DNA from: Halioglobus sp.
Lineage (GTDB): Bacteria > Pseudomonadota > Gammaproteobacteria > Pseudomonadales > Halieaceae
NCBI GenBank assembly: GCA_013214285.1
Contig: JABSPW010000022.1
Coordinates: forward strand, 1 to 33,277
Direction: 5' to 3'
Length of the DNA: 33,277 nt
The translations under genes were made by a program, and so were the position numbers. The first letter of the stretch is position 1. Each line of letters begins with the position of its first letter. Positions 25,301 through 32,937 of the stretch are shown here, one piece after another. Under the pieces are notes generated by a model. The model saw only the letters and a list, made by a program, of their open reading frames with translations. It searched no databases and was not told where the DNA came from.

Positions 25301-25809
25301 GTCTGGCCATCGAGCATAGATTCGAACAGGATGGAGAAGACAAAGGTGCCCAGGAGGATACCGCCAATGGTGACAGCCTGCACGGCACCGTTAGCGTTGG
25401 CCAGGTGCTGTTGGCCTACCAGTTCCTTGATATACCCGTACTTCGCCGGGCTGTATATAGCGCTCTGTACCGCCAGCACAAGGGTCAACGCAAAGGCTGC
25501 CCAGAACCAACCCTGATAGTAGCAAAATGTAATCGCGAGTGTGGCAACCACCGCGGCAAAGGCGGCGTGACGGATGACGCGCGGCTTAGCGAAGCGATCA
25601 GCGAGAAAGCCCGCCGGTGAAAACAACAGGATGAAGGGCAACAGAATAAGTCCATTGACGATAGCCGTGAGCACGACCTGTTCCTGTCCAGACCAGGTTT
25701 TAAAGATCGTGTTCTGAATAACGATCTTGTGCCCAAGATCGACGAATGCATTGAAAAACACGATCGCCAGATAGGGCAGGAAGCCGCTGATTCTGCGCAG
25801 GGTCGACAT
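22348..25809 (-). CDS. LplT-PlsC-acyl-ACP synthetase fusion (lysophospholipid transport and reacylation)
   Basis: This 1153-residue protein joins three parts. Residues about 1-420 are a 12-helix MFS transporter like the lysophospholipid flippase LplT (SPAKYGYIKELV at 120-131). Residues about 430-620 are a PlsC acyltransferase with NHISWID (H453, D458) and FPEG (521-524). Residues about 640-1153 are an AMP-binding acyl-ACP synthetase with SSGSESAPKG (796-805), YGATETTPV and YVTGDKGHVNE. In E. coli LplT and Aas are separate, adjacent genes that recover lysophosphatidylethanolamine across the inner membrane and reacylate it. I start at ATG 25809, with GGAG 7 nt upstream; the frame extends to 26238 but that part overlaps the divergent regulator and is not protein-like. 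Confidence 0.95.
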   Translation of the reverse strand: MSTLRRISGFLPYLAIVFFNAFVDLGHKIVIQNTIFKTWSGQEQVVLTAIVNGLILLPFILLFSPAGFLADRFAKPRVIRHAAFAAVVATLAITFCYYQGWFWAAFALTLVLAVQSAIYSPAKYGYIKELVGQQHLANANGAVQAVTIGGILLGTFVFSILFESMLDGQTVTDPGVAMAAIAPIGWCLVVFSLVEWLISWRLPTSREGDRSQRFEARHYVTLRYLRNNLKAVSSDAAIRLSIIGLATFWAISQVLLAAFPAFAKETLGVTNTVVIQGVLACSGIGIAIGSVIAGRASRNYIETGLLPIAALGITVGIVALPGLESTFSMALSFLLVGVMGGMFIVPLNAIIQFKAQESRLGTILAGNNWVQNVAMLGALVLTAAFALVGIDSVGLFHLLVLVAVIGTSYTVLKLPHSLARIIATGVLKRRYRLDVVGFENLPQSGATLLLGNHISWIDWALVQIACPRPVRFVMLRRIYDLWYLKPFFKRFGVVPIASGRSKDSIAQINQLLHRGECVCLFPEGAISRNGHLGKFHTGYQRMVEGLEEGVIVPFYLHGLWGSHFSRAEEGLRARRAPATRRDLIVAFGKQLPLSTDADHLKQKVFELSITAWDTYSKNLDSVPLAILRKCRRQRNRIVAINSTGEKLNGRRFAAATACFAGAIPMQGKQPNIGIMLPASSAAAIASVAVSLRGKVAVQLNYTAGAEAVHAAVERAGLSKVLTSRQFLTRLEQRGIDPRTVLPAHVEKVFLEDIRETLPKWKLVVAMLLHSLLSSAWFYRLYGKRVDTEQPFAILFSSGSESAPKGVVLSHRNVMCNIKQVSDVLNTRVDDVMMSCLPPFHSFGLTVTTLLPLVEGIPMVCHPDPTDSLGVAKAVATYQATLLLGTSTFLSFYSRNRKVHPLMLESLRIVVSGAEKLSERVREEFESKFQRPIYEGYGATETTPVASVNIPDAIDTTDWKIQRGSEPGSVGMPLPGTCFRIVHPDTMEPLEFGEDGLILISGNQVMLGYLNDPQKTDEVIREFDGLRWYVTGDKGHVNETGFLVIVDRYSRFAKVAGEMVSLTLVEQAIAEALNNMEAELAATAVPDAKRGEKIVLLACGIEGAEQAVEAAIAAAALDPLLRPAHILSVDAIPKLGSGKLDLSRLKRVALDALT

Positions 25810-25945
25810 GGGTGGTCTCCGTTTGATGCCGTTACTGTTTAGCAGACTGTGGGCAAAGGTGGTCCATATCGCTACCTTATTGACCAATGTAGCACCTGGC
25901 GGCACTGTAGGTACTATTTTGTGCCACCTGATAGCAGGAAGGCCG

Positions 25946-26690
25946 ATGGCACAGCTTAGCGCACTGATCAATGCACTTAAAAGCGCGCTGCGCGGCCGCG
26001 GGGTGAAATATATCGACGTGGGCGAGGCTTTGGACCTCTCCGAGTCATCTGTGAAGCGGCGTTTCTTCCGCAACGATTTCAATCTCGCCGCGCTGGATGC
26101 TATTTGTGCCCTCGCCAGCTGCGAGATCAGTGATCTAGTCAAACACATGGAGCAGCAGCGGGGACAACTGCAGCGCCTGACGGCGCCGCAGGAAGAGGAG
26201 GACACCGCCCTACTACCGATAAGCGTGTGTGTGCTCAACCGCCGGCGCTTTGATGGGATACAGAACTACTTCAGATTCGATAAGCACGAACTGGTACAGA
26301 AGCTCGCCTGCCTCGACCGGCCGCGTATCATCGCACTGCAACCCGGGAACAGAATCCGGCTGCTGGTAGACATGAATTTCGGCTGGCTGCCCGGCGGTCC
26401 TATAGAAAACATGTTTCTCGATGCCATTCAGAGCGATTGTTTCCACGCGCTTTGACCGTGAGGAAAACGAGTTGATGGTATTGAATGGCATGTTGTCGGA
26501 CGCACCCAATGCAGAGCTGCATCGCAAGCTGCGGCACTTGGCCACCCTGAACCAGGCGGAGATGGCACTGCCACTCGCAGAGCGTCACGGCAATACGCTG
26601 CTACTCGCCGCCAGCGACTGGCCTTACAAGAGGCTCGCGAAGTATCACCTAAAAAAGCCCCCTAAAAGTACCGTCGGGGAGCACTTCTAG
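25946..26690 (+). pseudogene. Cro/C1-type HTH regulator broken by a frameshift
   Basis: The first frame from ATG 25946 (AGGAAGG just upstream) encodes 166 residues with a helix-turn-helix (YIDVGEALDLSESSVKRRFF, about residues 20-40) and a regulatory domain up to GGPIENMFLDAIQSDCF, then stops at 26453. The next frame continues the same protein without loss: TRFDREENELMVLNGMLSDA and LPLAERHGNTLLLAASDW, to 26690. One extra C around 26441-26447 explains the break; removing it would give about 247 residues. The gene is divergent from the LplT-PlsC-Aas fusion, which it may regulate. It could be a true pseudogene or a sequencing error. Confidence 0.75.
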
Positions 26691-26977
26691 GCCGAGGCAA
26701 TGCGCTCCTGCAGAAAGACGTTGCCTGGCGCATCCGCTCGGCACACTATGCCCCGTCGCTCATAATCTGCAACGACATCGCCAATGAGACCTCTCAAGGC
26801 TTGGGGCGGCTCTCCCCATCGGAGGGCCTTAATCAACATCTGGTTAGCCGTTGCGATAGTTTCAAGCGCGGCGATCGTGTGCCAGTCACCTCGCTGAGGC
26901 CGACAACCCGTTTCGTGATGCCTCGTCACAAGCCTTCGCTCTCTGCAGGAGGGCACCCATAGCGAATAGCGTCGCAC
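26687..26977 (-). CDS. Hypothetical protein, 96 residues
   Basis: I do not recognise a family. The C-terminal two-thirds (WHTIAALETIATANQMLIKAL, LRGLIGDVVADYERRGIVC) has the helical, amphipathic look of a real protein; the N-terminal 30 residues are Arg/Cys-rich and less convincing. The start is GTG 26977 behind a CGGGG-type site. It overlaps the end of the convergent broken regulator by 4 bp and lies 32 bp before the diiron gene's stop side, facing the same way as that gene but downstream of nothing obvious. Confidence 0.4.
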   Translation of the reverse strand: MRRYSLWVPSCRERRLVTRHHETGCRPQRGDWHTIAALETIATANQMLIKALRWGEPPQALRGLIGDVVADYERRGIVCRADAPGNVFLQERIASA

Positions 26978-27009
26978 AGCCCCGGGACTGCATTGCGCCC
27001 GCTCAGTAT

Positions 27010-28200
27010 TCAGGCCGCGTCGCTCGTGCTCGCGGCCTCGGCTTCCTCGTGTTGTTTGGCAAATTCCTCAAGCATGGATTGCTCGTAAGACTGGGCTTCC
27101 TCTGTATCCAGCGGTCGCTCTAATGCAGACCAATCGATGTCGCCATCGGTTGCCAGATTCTCATACTCAAGGATACCCAATGATTCAAACTTCGGACGCA
27201 CACCGTCAGTCAGCAGACCGATACGGGCGAGATTGGGGATCACGCGTTGAAACAACAGGTTGCGGAAGGTAGACATGACGAAACCATCGAGCACTTTCTT
27301 GCGCGCCTCTTCCACATCCCAGCCGAAGTGGCGAAATACGTCGGTAGCCACGAGCCGCTCTCGGCTAATAGCGCAGGCCTCATAGGCAAACTGGGCACGC
27401 TCCTCACGCTCTTCCTTTGACAGGGTCTTGACAAACTCCTCCAGATAATTCACTCCGAAAGTCACATGGCGCGCCTCGTCGCGCGTAACGAGGTACACCA
27501 CATCTTTTAAAATGGGGTCTGGTGTGGTTTCACGGGTGGTCGCAAATGCGGAGAGCGCCAGACCCTCAATCACGATCTGCATACCGATGAACTTCATATC
27601 CCAGCGCTCATCCGTGAGTATTTTATCAATGATACTTTTCAGGGATGTGTTGATCGGGTACATCATACCAATGCGCTTTTGCAAATACTTGTTGAAAACC
27701 TCCACGTGCCGAGCCTCGTCAAAGGTTTGCGAGGCGGCATAGAGTTTCGCATTGAACGTCGGAGCGCAGGAACACAATTGCGACGCCACGAGCAAGGCGC
27801 CCTGCTCACCGTGCAGGAACTGGGACAGACTCCAGGCATTCATGTGCAACCAGAACTCCGCTTGCGTGGCCTCATCCATGGCCAGGTAGGGCTCGTAATC
27901 ATGCAGGTTCATCATCTCCGGCGCGACAACTTCCTCTGGCCAGGGGCGGTCCCAGTTAATATCGATTTCAGGATCCCAGTTGAGTTGCTTGCCGAGCTCG
28001 TAGAGTTTCCTGATGCGATCATCCTGAATGGCGTAATCCCAATTATAGGCACCGGTCAACGGCGTCTGGAAAATCTCAGCGACGTGATCCACGTCAGCTG
28101 CCGTCAAAACATCCTCGAGGTCCGGATTTTCTCTGGGGTAATCCGCCCCTGCATAGGTCTGGATTTTGCGTGGCGTTTTCTCATTCCAATCAATCTGCAT
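27010..28200 (-). CDS. Ferritin-like diiron protein
   Basis: The 396-residue protein has a complete diiron ligand set: Glu132 (HGEQG), E162-x2-H165 (DEARHVEVF), Glu212 (IEGLAL) and E242-x2-H245 (DEARHVTFG). This places it among ferritin-like oxygenases or oxidases; it is not NrdB, which is present elsewhere in this window. The substrate is unknown. I start at ATG 28200 (MQIDWNEKTPRK), preceded by GGGAG 8 nt upstream; the in-frame extension to 28260 runs into the regulator promoter. The tail is acidic (EEAEAASTSDAA). It is divergent from the AraC regulator, 109 bp apart, and is a likely target of it. Confidence 0.88.
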   Translation of the reverse strand: MQIDWNEKTPRKIQTYAGADYPRENPDLEDVLTAADVDHVAEIFQTPLTGAYNWDYAIQDDRIRKLYELGKQLNWDPEIDINWDRPWPEEVVAPEMMNLHDYEPYLAMDEATQAEFWLHMNAWSLSQFLHGEQGALLVASQLCSCAPTFNAKLYAASQTFDEARHVEVFNKYLQKRIGMMYPINTSLKSIIDKILTDERWDMKFIGMQIVIEGLALSAFATTRETTPDPILKDVVYLVTRDEARHVTFGVNYLEEFVKTLSKEEREERAQFAYEACAISRERLVATDVFRHFGWDVEEARKKVLDGFVMSTFRNLLFQRVIPNLARIGLLTDGVRPKFESLGILEYENLATDGDIDWSALERPLDTEEAQSYEQSMLEEFAKQHEEAEAASTSDAA

Positions 28201-28308
28201 GGGCTTAACTCCCGTCTCCGCTTCAACCCCAACATCATGGGGGATCCATCGGACTGGCAACAGAGTAAAGTCTTGTCAATTAATGGTCATATGTGGCCAA
28301 ATAGGCTC

Positions 28309-29304
28309 ATGCCAACTCCGAGTACTCCGGCCCAGTATGTCCTGATCCTGATCGACATGGTCGAGGACCAGGGCTGCGACCGCAGCCAACTGCTGGCCGG
28401 CACCACCCTGGCCCATACCGGCATCGACAGCATCGGTGCCCGCGTCAGTGACCAGGACTTTTGGACGTTGGTCGCCAACGCGCAGGCTCTGACCGACGAC
28501 CCAGCGCTCGGCCTGAAACTTGGTTTGCGGCTTAACCTCAGTGCCCACGCTTTGCTCGGCCAGGCTTTCATGACCTGCCGAGACCTCCAGCAGGTCATGG
28601 ACCTGCTGCTGAAGTACTATCACCTACTCGCCTCCAACCTGGAGCTGGAATACTCCGAAGAGGGTGATATGTGCGCGATTACCATTCACCCCAACGCCGC
28701 CGACTTTGATATTGCCTTTGGGTTCGAGCTGCTGTACGGCGCCTTTATCAATACCGTGCGCGGCATGCTAAACGACCCAGGAGTGGCATTGCGCATGGAA
28801 TTACCCTATCCAGCACCAGGACATGCGCGCCTCTATCACGAGGTTTTGGGGGAGGACATTCACTTCGAATGCCTGCAGGGACGTATCCTCTTCGCGCGCG
28901 CGTGGCTAGACACACCTCTGCCTTCCTCCAACCCCGCTCTGCGAAAACTTTACGAGGCAGAATGTGCACGACTTCTGCGGGACCTCGAGGGCGAAGATTC
29001 CGTCGCCGAGCGCACACTTAGACTGCTACGCAAGCTTGAAGGCCAGTACCCACAAATGCCACAGATAGCGAACATGCTGAATCTTAGCCCGCGCACTTAT
29101 CGACGCCGACTGGACGAGGAGCAGCAATCCTTCCAGAAGTTGCTAGACCAGGTCCGCGCTGAACACGCCACTCGCTATTTGCAAAATACTCGACTGCCCT
29201 TGTCGACCATCGCCTACATGGTGGGCTACAGCGATTCCTCAAATTTCCGTCGCGCCTATCGCAAGTGGACCGGCAAAGCCCCGCGCGACGTGCGCGAAGG
29301 CTGA
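28309..29304 (+). CDS. AraC-family transcriptional regulator
   Basis: The 331-residue protein has an N-terminal AraC-type ligand-binding domain (about residues 20-200, including DDPALGLKLGLRLNLSAHALLG) and a C-terminal double HTH (about 230-328: MPQIANMLNLSPRTYRRRL and LSTIAYMVGYSDSSNFRRAYRKWTG). This is the arrangement of OruR/ArgR-like AraC regulators. I chose ATG 28309; an in-frame ATG at 28291 is possible and neither has a strong ribosome site. The frame stays open far upstream but that is the antisense of the diiron gene. The patatin-like gene begins 6 bp after its stop. Confidence 0.92.
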   Translation: MPTPSTPAQYVLILIDMVEDQGCDRSQLLAGTTLAHTGIDSIGARVSDQDFWTLVANAQALTDDPALGLKLGLRLNLSAHALLGQAFMTCRDLQQVMDLLLKYYHLLASNLELEYSEEGDMCAITIHPNAADFDIAFGFELLYGAFINTVRGMLNDPGVALRMELPYPAPGHARLYHEVLGEDIHFECLQGRILFARAWLDTPLPSSNPALRKLYEAECARLLRDLEGEDSVAERTLRLLRKLEGQYPQMPQIANMLNLSPRTYRRRLDEEQQSFQKLLDQVRAEHATRYLQNTRLPLSTIAYMVGYSDSSNFRRAYRKWTGKAPRDVREG

Positions 29305-29310
29305 CATCGC

Positions 29311-30402
29311 GTGGGCCACACTGCAGGCAACGCACTGCGCATTTACATAGGCCGTGAAGCCGCACGCCGAATTGCGGCAACGGGCTGGTCCCCGAACCTA
29401 TTCGATCTATTGCTGGGTGCCTCAGGTGGCGCCAAGTGGCTTGTTCTCAGTCAGCTAGACCGGCTGCTATTCGGAGAGTTCCTTGCCGGGGGGACGCGCA
29501 CGCTCACGGCGCTAGGGTCATCGATTGGCGCATGGCGCCATACTTGTCTCGCACTGCCGGACCCGGTTGCAGCAATCGATCGTATGCAGGAAGCCTACCT
29601 GCATCAGCAGTACAGCAAAAATCCCGATGCCCATGAGGTCAGCGAGGTCAGCCTCGGTATACTCGAACACACGCTGGGCAATGAGGGCCCAGACTATCTG
29701 CTGCAGCACCCACGCATTAAAACGCACATAATCACCTCGCGCGGCAAGGGTGCGGCCGGCTCTTCCTCTTATGCCCTTCTCGCCAGCGCGATGGGGAGCG
29801 CCGCCCTAGGGAACGCGGTGAGCCGAAAATTGTTGCAACTGCACTTCCAGCGCGTGGTTTTCCACAACGCGACCACAATCGACGCACAGTTAAAATTTGA
29901 CGATTTCGATACACAGCCGGTCCGGCTGACCAAGGACAATGTCCGCCATGCGATACACGCCAGCGGATCCATTCCCTTTGTCCTCAGCGGAGAGCGTGAC
30001 ATCACGGGTGCGCCTCCTGGCCACTACTGGGATGGCGGCATCATCGATTACCACTTTGACCTGACCCAGCTCAACAGTGAGGGACTGATACTCTATCCGC
30101 ATTTCAGCAATCAGGTATTTCCGGGATGGTTCGACAAGTTCCTGCCCTGGCGACTGGCCAGCACCCACCGCTTCGATCGCCTGGTTTTGCTCTGTCCCAG
30201 TGCAGAGTTCGTCGCCTCTTTGCCCTACGGTAAAATTCCGGATCGAGGTGATTTTAAGCGCCTGCGTTACCCCGAGCGGATCAAATACTGGGAGACCTGT
30301 ATTGCGCAGAGTCAATTACTAGCCGACGCCTTCGCCAACCTGCTGAGTGCAGATGACCCGCTCAGCGGGTGTTTGATCGTGGGGGAACCTGAACCGGGAT
30401 AA
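29311..30402 (+). CDS. Patatin-like phospholipase
   Basis: Patatin-type hydrolases cleave acyl esters with a Ser-Asp dyad. The 363-residue protein has the oxyanion glycine loop GASGGAKW (36-43), the nucleophile motif GSSIGAW (69-75, Ser71) and the catalytic Asp in DGGIID (from residue 241). There is no signal peptide. The start is GTG 29311, 6 bp after the AraC stop, so it is almost certainly co-transcribed with the regulator. Together with the divergent diiron gene it suggests a lipid or hydrophobic-substrate response (inference). Confidence 0.9.
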   Translation: MGHTAGNALRIYIGREAARRIAATGWSPNLFDLLLGASGGAKWLVLSQLDRLLFGEFLAGGTRTLTALGSSIGAWRHTCLALPDPVAAIDRMQEAYLHQQYSKNPDAHEVSEVSLGILEHTLGNEGPDYLLQHPRIKTHIITSRGKGAAGSSSYALLASAMGSAALGNAVSRKLLQLHFQRVVFHNATTIDAQLKFDDFDTQPVRLTKDNVRHAIHASGSIPFVLSGERDITGAPPGHYWDGGIIDYHFDLTQLNSEGLILYPHFSNQVFPGWFDKFLPWRLASTHRFDRLVLLCPSAEFVASLPYGKIPDRGDFKRLRYPERIKYWETCIAQSQLLADAFANLLSADDPLSGCLIVGEPEPG

Positions 30403-30452
30403 GAGCAAGGGTCCTGCCTTTGCGGCAGATCGCTATCATCCCGCTACCAGCG

Positions 30453-31925
30453 CTAGAAAAACTGCCCCTGCTCCAAACGATAGCTGACGCCGCAGCACTC
30501 CGCAGACATCATTGCCTCCATCACCGCCGCATCTTCGCTGTAGCAGACAGTGCGCTGTTCATCAGGCAAGTCAAAAACCGCTATCGCTCGCCAGGGATCC
30601 ATTCCCTGGTAAAGTACGGTATAGCCAGCAACAGTGCCCTCCCCCGCGTAGTTCGCCACCAGTTCCCGCACTGGCGTTGCGGCGCGGACCTCCTCGGTAA
30701 CATCGGCAAAGGCCCAACCGCCGTGCGGAGGCTCCGTACTCCACAAACCACAGGCCTGCTTGGTCAGTAGCCCGCTGACGGTAGTAACAAGACCGATCTC
30801 ACCGGGATGTTCCCGAAGCAGTTGCGCCATTTTTACCGTCGCCTGAAATACGAAATTGTTGAGCGGACCACCCGCAAAGGTCATCGCGCCGGTAACACTG
30901 TCGTCTCCCGAATCATACAGACCAAACTCCTCACGCTGAACGCGCAGCGCGAAAGGAAAACAGGAATACAACTCGCGCAATCTAACATCATTGAAGTCAA
31001 CCCCCGCCAACTGCATCGCTTTCTTACCAGCATACCGAAAACCCTCACTGGCCCCGAGATCGCCGCGCGCAGAAATCACAGTCATGAAATTGGACTCGGT
31101 CGACGCCAAGGGAAATACCCAACGCTGTCGGTCAATGCCCAGCTCCTGGGCTACCGATGCTGAACAGAGAATCAATCCGGCTGCCTGGTCTACCGTCCAC
31201 TGGCTATTGTGTAGTTTGGTATAGGGAAACGCCAGCATCCGATTTTTCGCTGAGTGCGCGCGAATCAACGCAGGTGTCACCGATTCGTCAACCCAGGCAT
31301 CGGGGTTGGCGGCTGCAATTTCACTGAAGCGAGCATACTGCGTCGCCATCTGATCGCGGTGCTCCTCGATAGACAAGCCCTGCCGATAACGCAACGCGCT
31401 ATCCATAATAGCGTAGTAGCCAACGGGCATACCCAGCCCGGCTGCCCCCTCTACCTCTGACATCAGTTCCGCGCCCGGCGTCAGCATCACATCCGGCTCG
31501 ATGCCCTCTTCCTGCACCGTAACGGACAATTCATCGCCTGCTTTCGCAGCACACTGATCGCGATAGCGCCCTTCGCCGCCAGCGACCAGCATAATCTCCG
31601 TTTCACCCGACTGAATGCGCTGACAGGCCCGATTAAGTAGACTCTGCTGCAAAATGCCGAAGTCCGCCAGCAGCGTGCTCGCCCTAGTAGCACCCAGCCG
31701 ATCCGCGAGAATGCGACCAGGATCGCGATAACCCCACAAGCTGTTGGGCACAAGAACCTCATTCGCGCGGGTAAGCAATTTATCATTGCCTGCGTCTGCT
31801 GCAGCCGCTTTGAGTGCTTTTTCCATGAGTGCGACCGGTTCCAGGGCCTGACGGTAATCTGCCTGTTTTTGTTGTACCGCCGCAACGCCGACTAATACCG
31901 GGGTGGTAGGAACATATTCAGCCAT
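30453..31925 (-). CDS. Thiolase-like protein (acetyl-CoA acetyltransferase family)
   Basis: The 490-residue protein has the thiolase fold: an N-terminal part with VLVGVAAVQQK and IMLVAGGEG, a middle ELYSCFPFALRVQ (where thiolases have an HD-CF-type motif), GGPLNNF and a C-terminal ACGLW segment. Where classical thiolases carry the acylated cysteine (NRxCGSG) this one reads ILQQSLLNRACQR, so the usual nucleophile seems absent and the chemistry may differ (SCP2/sterol-thiolase-like relatives also diverge here). Its ATG overlaps the stop of the LLM oxidoreductase gene by 8 bp, so the pair is translationally coupled. Likely role: acyl-CoA chain shortening or a related step, unproven. Confidence 0.85.
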   Translation of the reverse strand: MAEYVPTTPVLVGVAAVQQKQADYRQALEPVALMEKALKAAAADAGNDKLLTRANEVLVPNSLWGYRDPGRILADRLGATRASTLLADFGILQQSLLNRACQRIQSGETEIMLVAGGEGRYRDQCAAKAGDELSVTVQEEGIEPDVMLTPGAELMSEVEGAAGLGMPVGYYAIMDSALRYRQGLSIEEHRDQMATQYARFSEIAAANPDAWVDESVTPALIRAHSAKNRMLAFPYTKLHNSQWTVDQAAGLILCSASVAQELGIDRQRWVFPLASTESNFMTVISARGDLGASEGFRYAGKKAMQLAGVDFNDVRLRELYSCFPFALRVQREEFGLYDSGDDSVTGAMTFAGGPLNNFVFQATVKMAQLLREHPGEIGLVTTVSGLLTKQACGLWSTEPPHGGWAFADVTEEVRAATPVRELVANYAGEGTVAGYTVLYQGMDPWRAIAVFDLPDEQRTVCYSEDAAVMEAMMSAECCGVSYRLEQGQFF

Positions 31926-32784
31926 TCACAAATTCCCCCGCATACCAGTTCAACATTTGAATTTTTTCCTCCAACGGCTTGTCTTCCTCGAATTCATAGA
32001 CATTACGAAACCCGATAATGACATCGGTCACACCAATTGTTTCCAATTGTTCTATACCCTGCGACGAAAACGCGTTCTGCCCTGTCGTAAACACCCTGAA
32101 GGGCTTATCGATAGTGCCATAGTCTTCGCGCAACGCATTGATACGCTTGATATAGGCTTCCAGCTCCGGCAGGTCTGCGCCGGCACACATCCACCCGTCG
32201 CCAACTCGCGCGGCCCGCTTCAGGGCAGGCTCCGCATGCCCACCGATCAACAGTGGCGTTGGTGCAATCGGCACCGGATTCATTTTGTTTGCGGGCATAT
32301 TGTGTGTCACGCCCTGGTAACCGAAATAATTGCCGGTCTCCAGCCCGCGCAAGATGTCAATCTGCTCATCGAAACGCTTTCCCCGTTTCTCCCAGGCCAC
32401 CTGACATACTGCAAAATCTTCCTCCCAAGGACTGATCCCAATGCCAAAATCGAAGCGATTTCCCGATAGCACCTGTATGCCCTGAACCTGTTTCGCTACC
32501 ACAGGTACCTGGCGTACTGCCAGCTTGTAAACAAAGGTCGAAAAGCGAATCGTTTCCGTGACAGCGGCCATTGCTGTCACAGCTATCAGGCTCTCGACAA
32601 AAGGCACACTCTCAAGGAATTCCCTGCTACCGTCGGCGTTGTAAGGGTACTTTGAGCTTGCTTCTCGCGGGTAACAAATGCTGTCGGGGATCGCTATGCC
32701 ATCGAATCCTGCCGCTTCTGCGGCACGTGCCAGAGGCAGATAATGGTCTGGGTCGCACATACCGACCTGATAGCTGAATCTCAT
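31918..32784 (-). CDS. LLM-class flavin-dependent oxidoreductase
   Basis: The 288-residue protein is a luciferase-like TIM-barrel oxidoreductase using FMN or F420: it starts MRFSYQVGMCDPDHYLPLARAAE, has VPVVAKQVQGIQVLSGNRFDFGIG (about residues 93-116 region) and TPLLIGGHAEPALKRAARVGDGW. I start at ATG 32784 because GGAGGA lies 8 nt upstream; 23 extra residues in frame to 32853 look unlike protein. Cofactor and substrate are not decided by sequence; F420 would need biosynthesis genes not seen here. The thiolase-like gene overlaps its end by 8 bp. Confidence 0.92.
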   Translation of the reverse strand: MRFSYQVGMCDPDHYLPLARAAEAAGFDGIAIPDSICYPREASSKYPYNADGSREFLESVPFVESLIAVTAMAAVTETIRFSTFVYKLAVRQVPVVAKQVQGIQVLSGNRFDFGIGISPWEEDFAVCQVAWEKRGKRFDEQIDILRGLETGNYFGYQGVTHNMPANKMNPVPIAPTPLLIGGHAEPALKRAARVGDGWMCAGADLPELEAYIKRINALREDYGTIDKPFRVFTTGQNAFSSQGIEQLETIGVTDVIIGFRNVYEFEEDKPLEEKIQMLNWYAGEFVNG

Positions 32785-32937
32785 GAGTAGGTTCCTCCAG
32801 TACCGGAAACTGTCCGGCCAAGCGCTAAATGCAGCGGCACACTGTAGCGCCAATTCGCCATCATATCCTCGTGCAACTGCATTTTTTTGCCGCTAGCTTC
32901 AAATACTGAACCCTACCGCGACCTATTCTTCTGCTCA

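Noticed and set aside
25808..25945. N-terminal extension of the HTH regulator
   Set aside because: ATG 25946 has a strong ribosome site and starts the conserved protein; the upstream residues overlap the divergent gene start.
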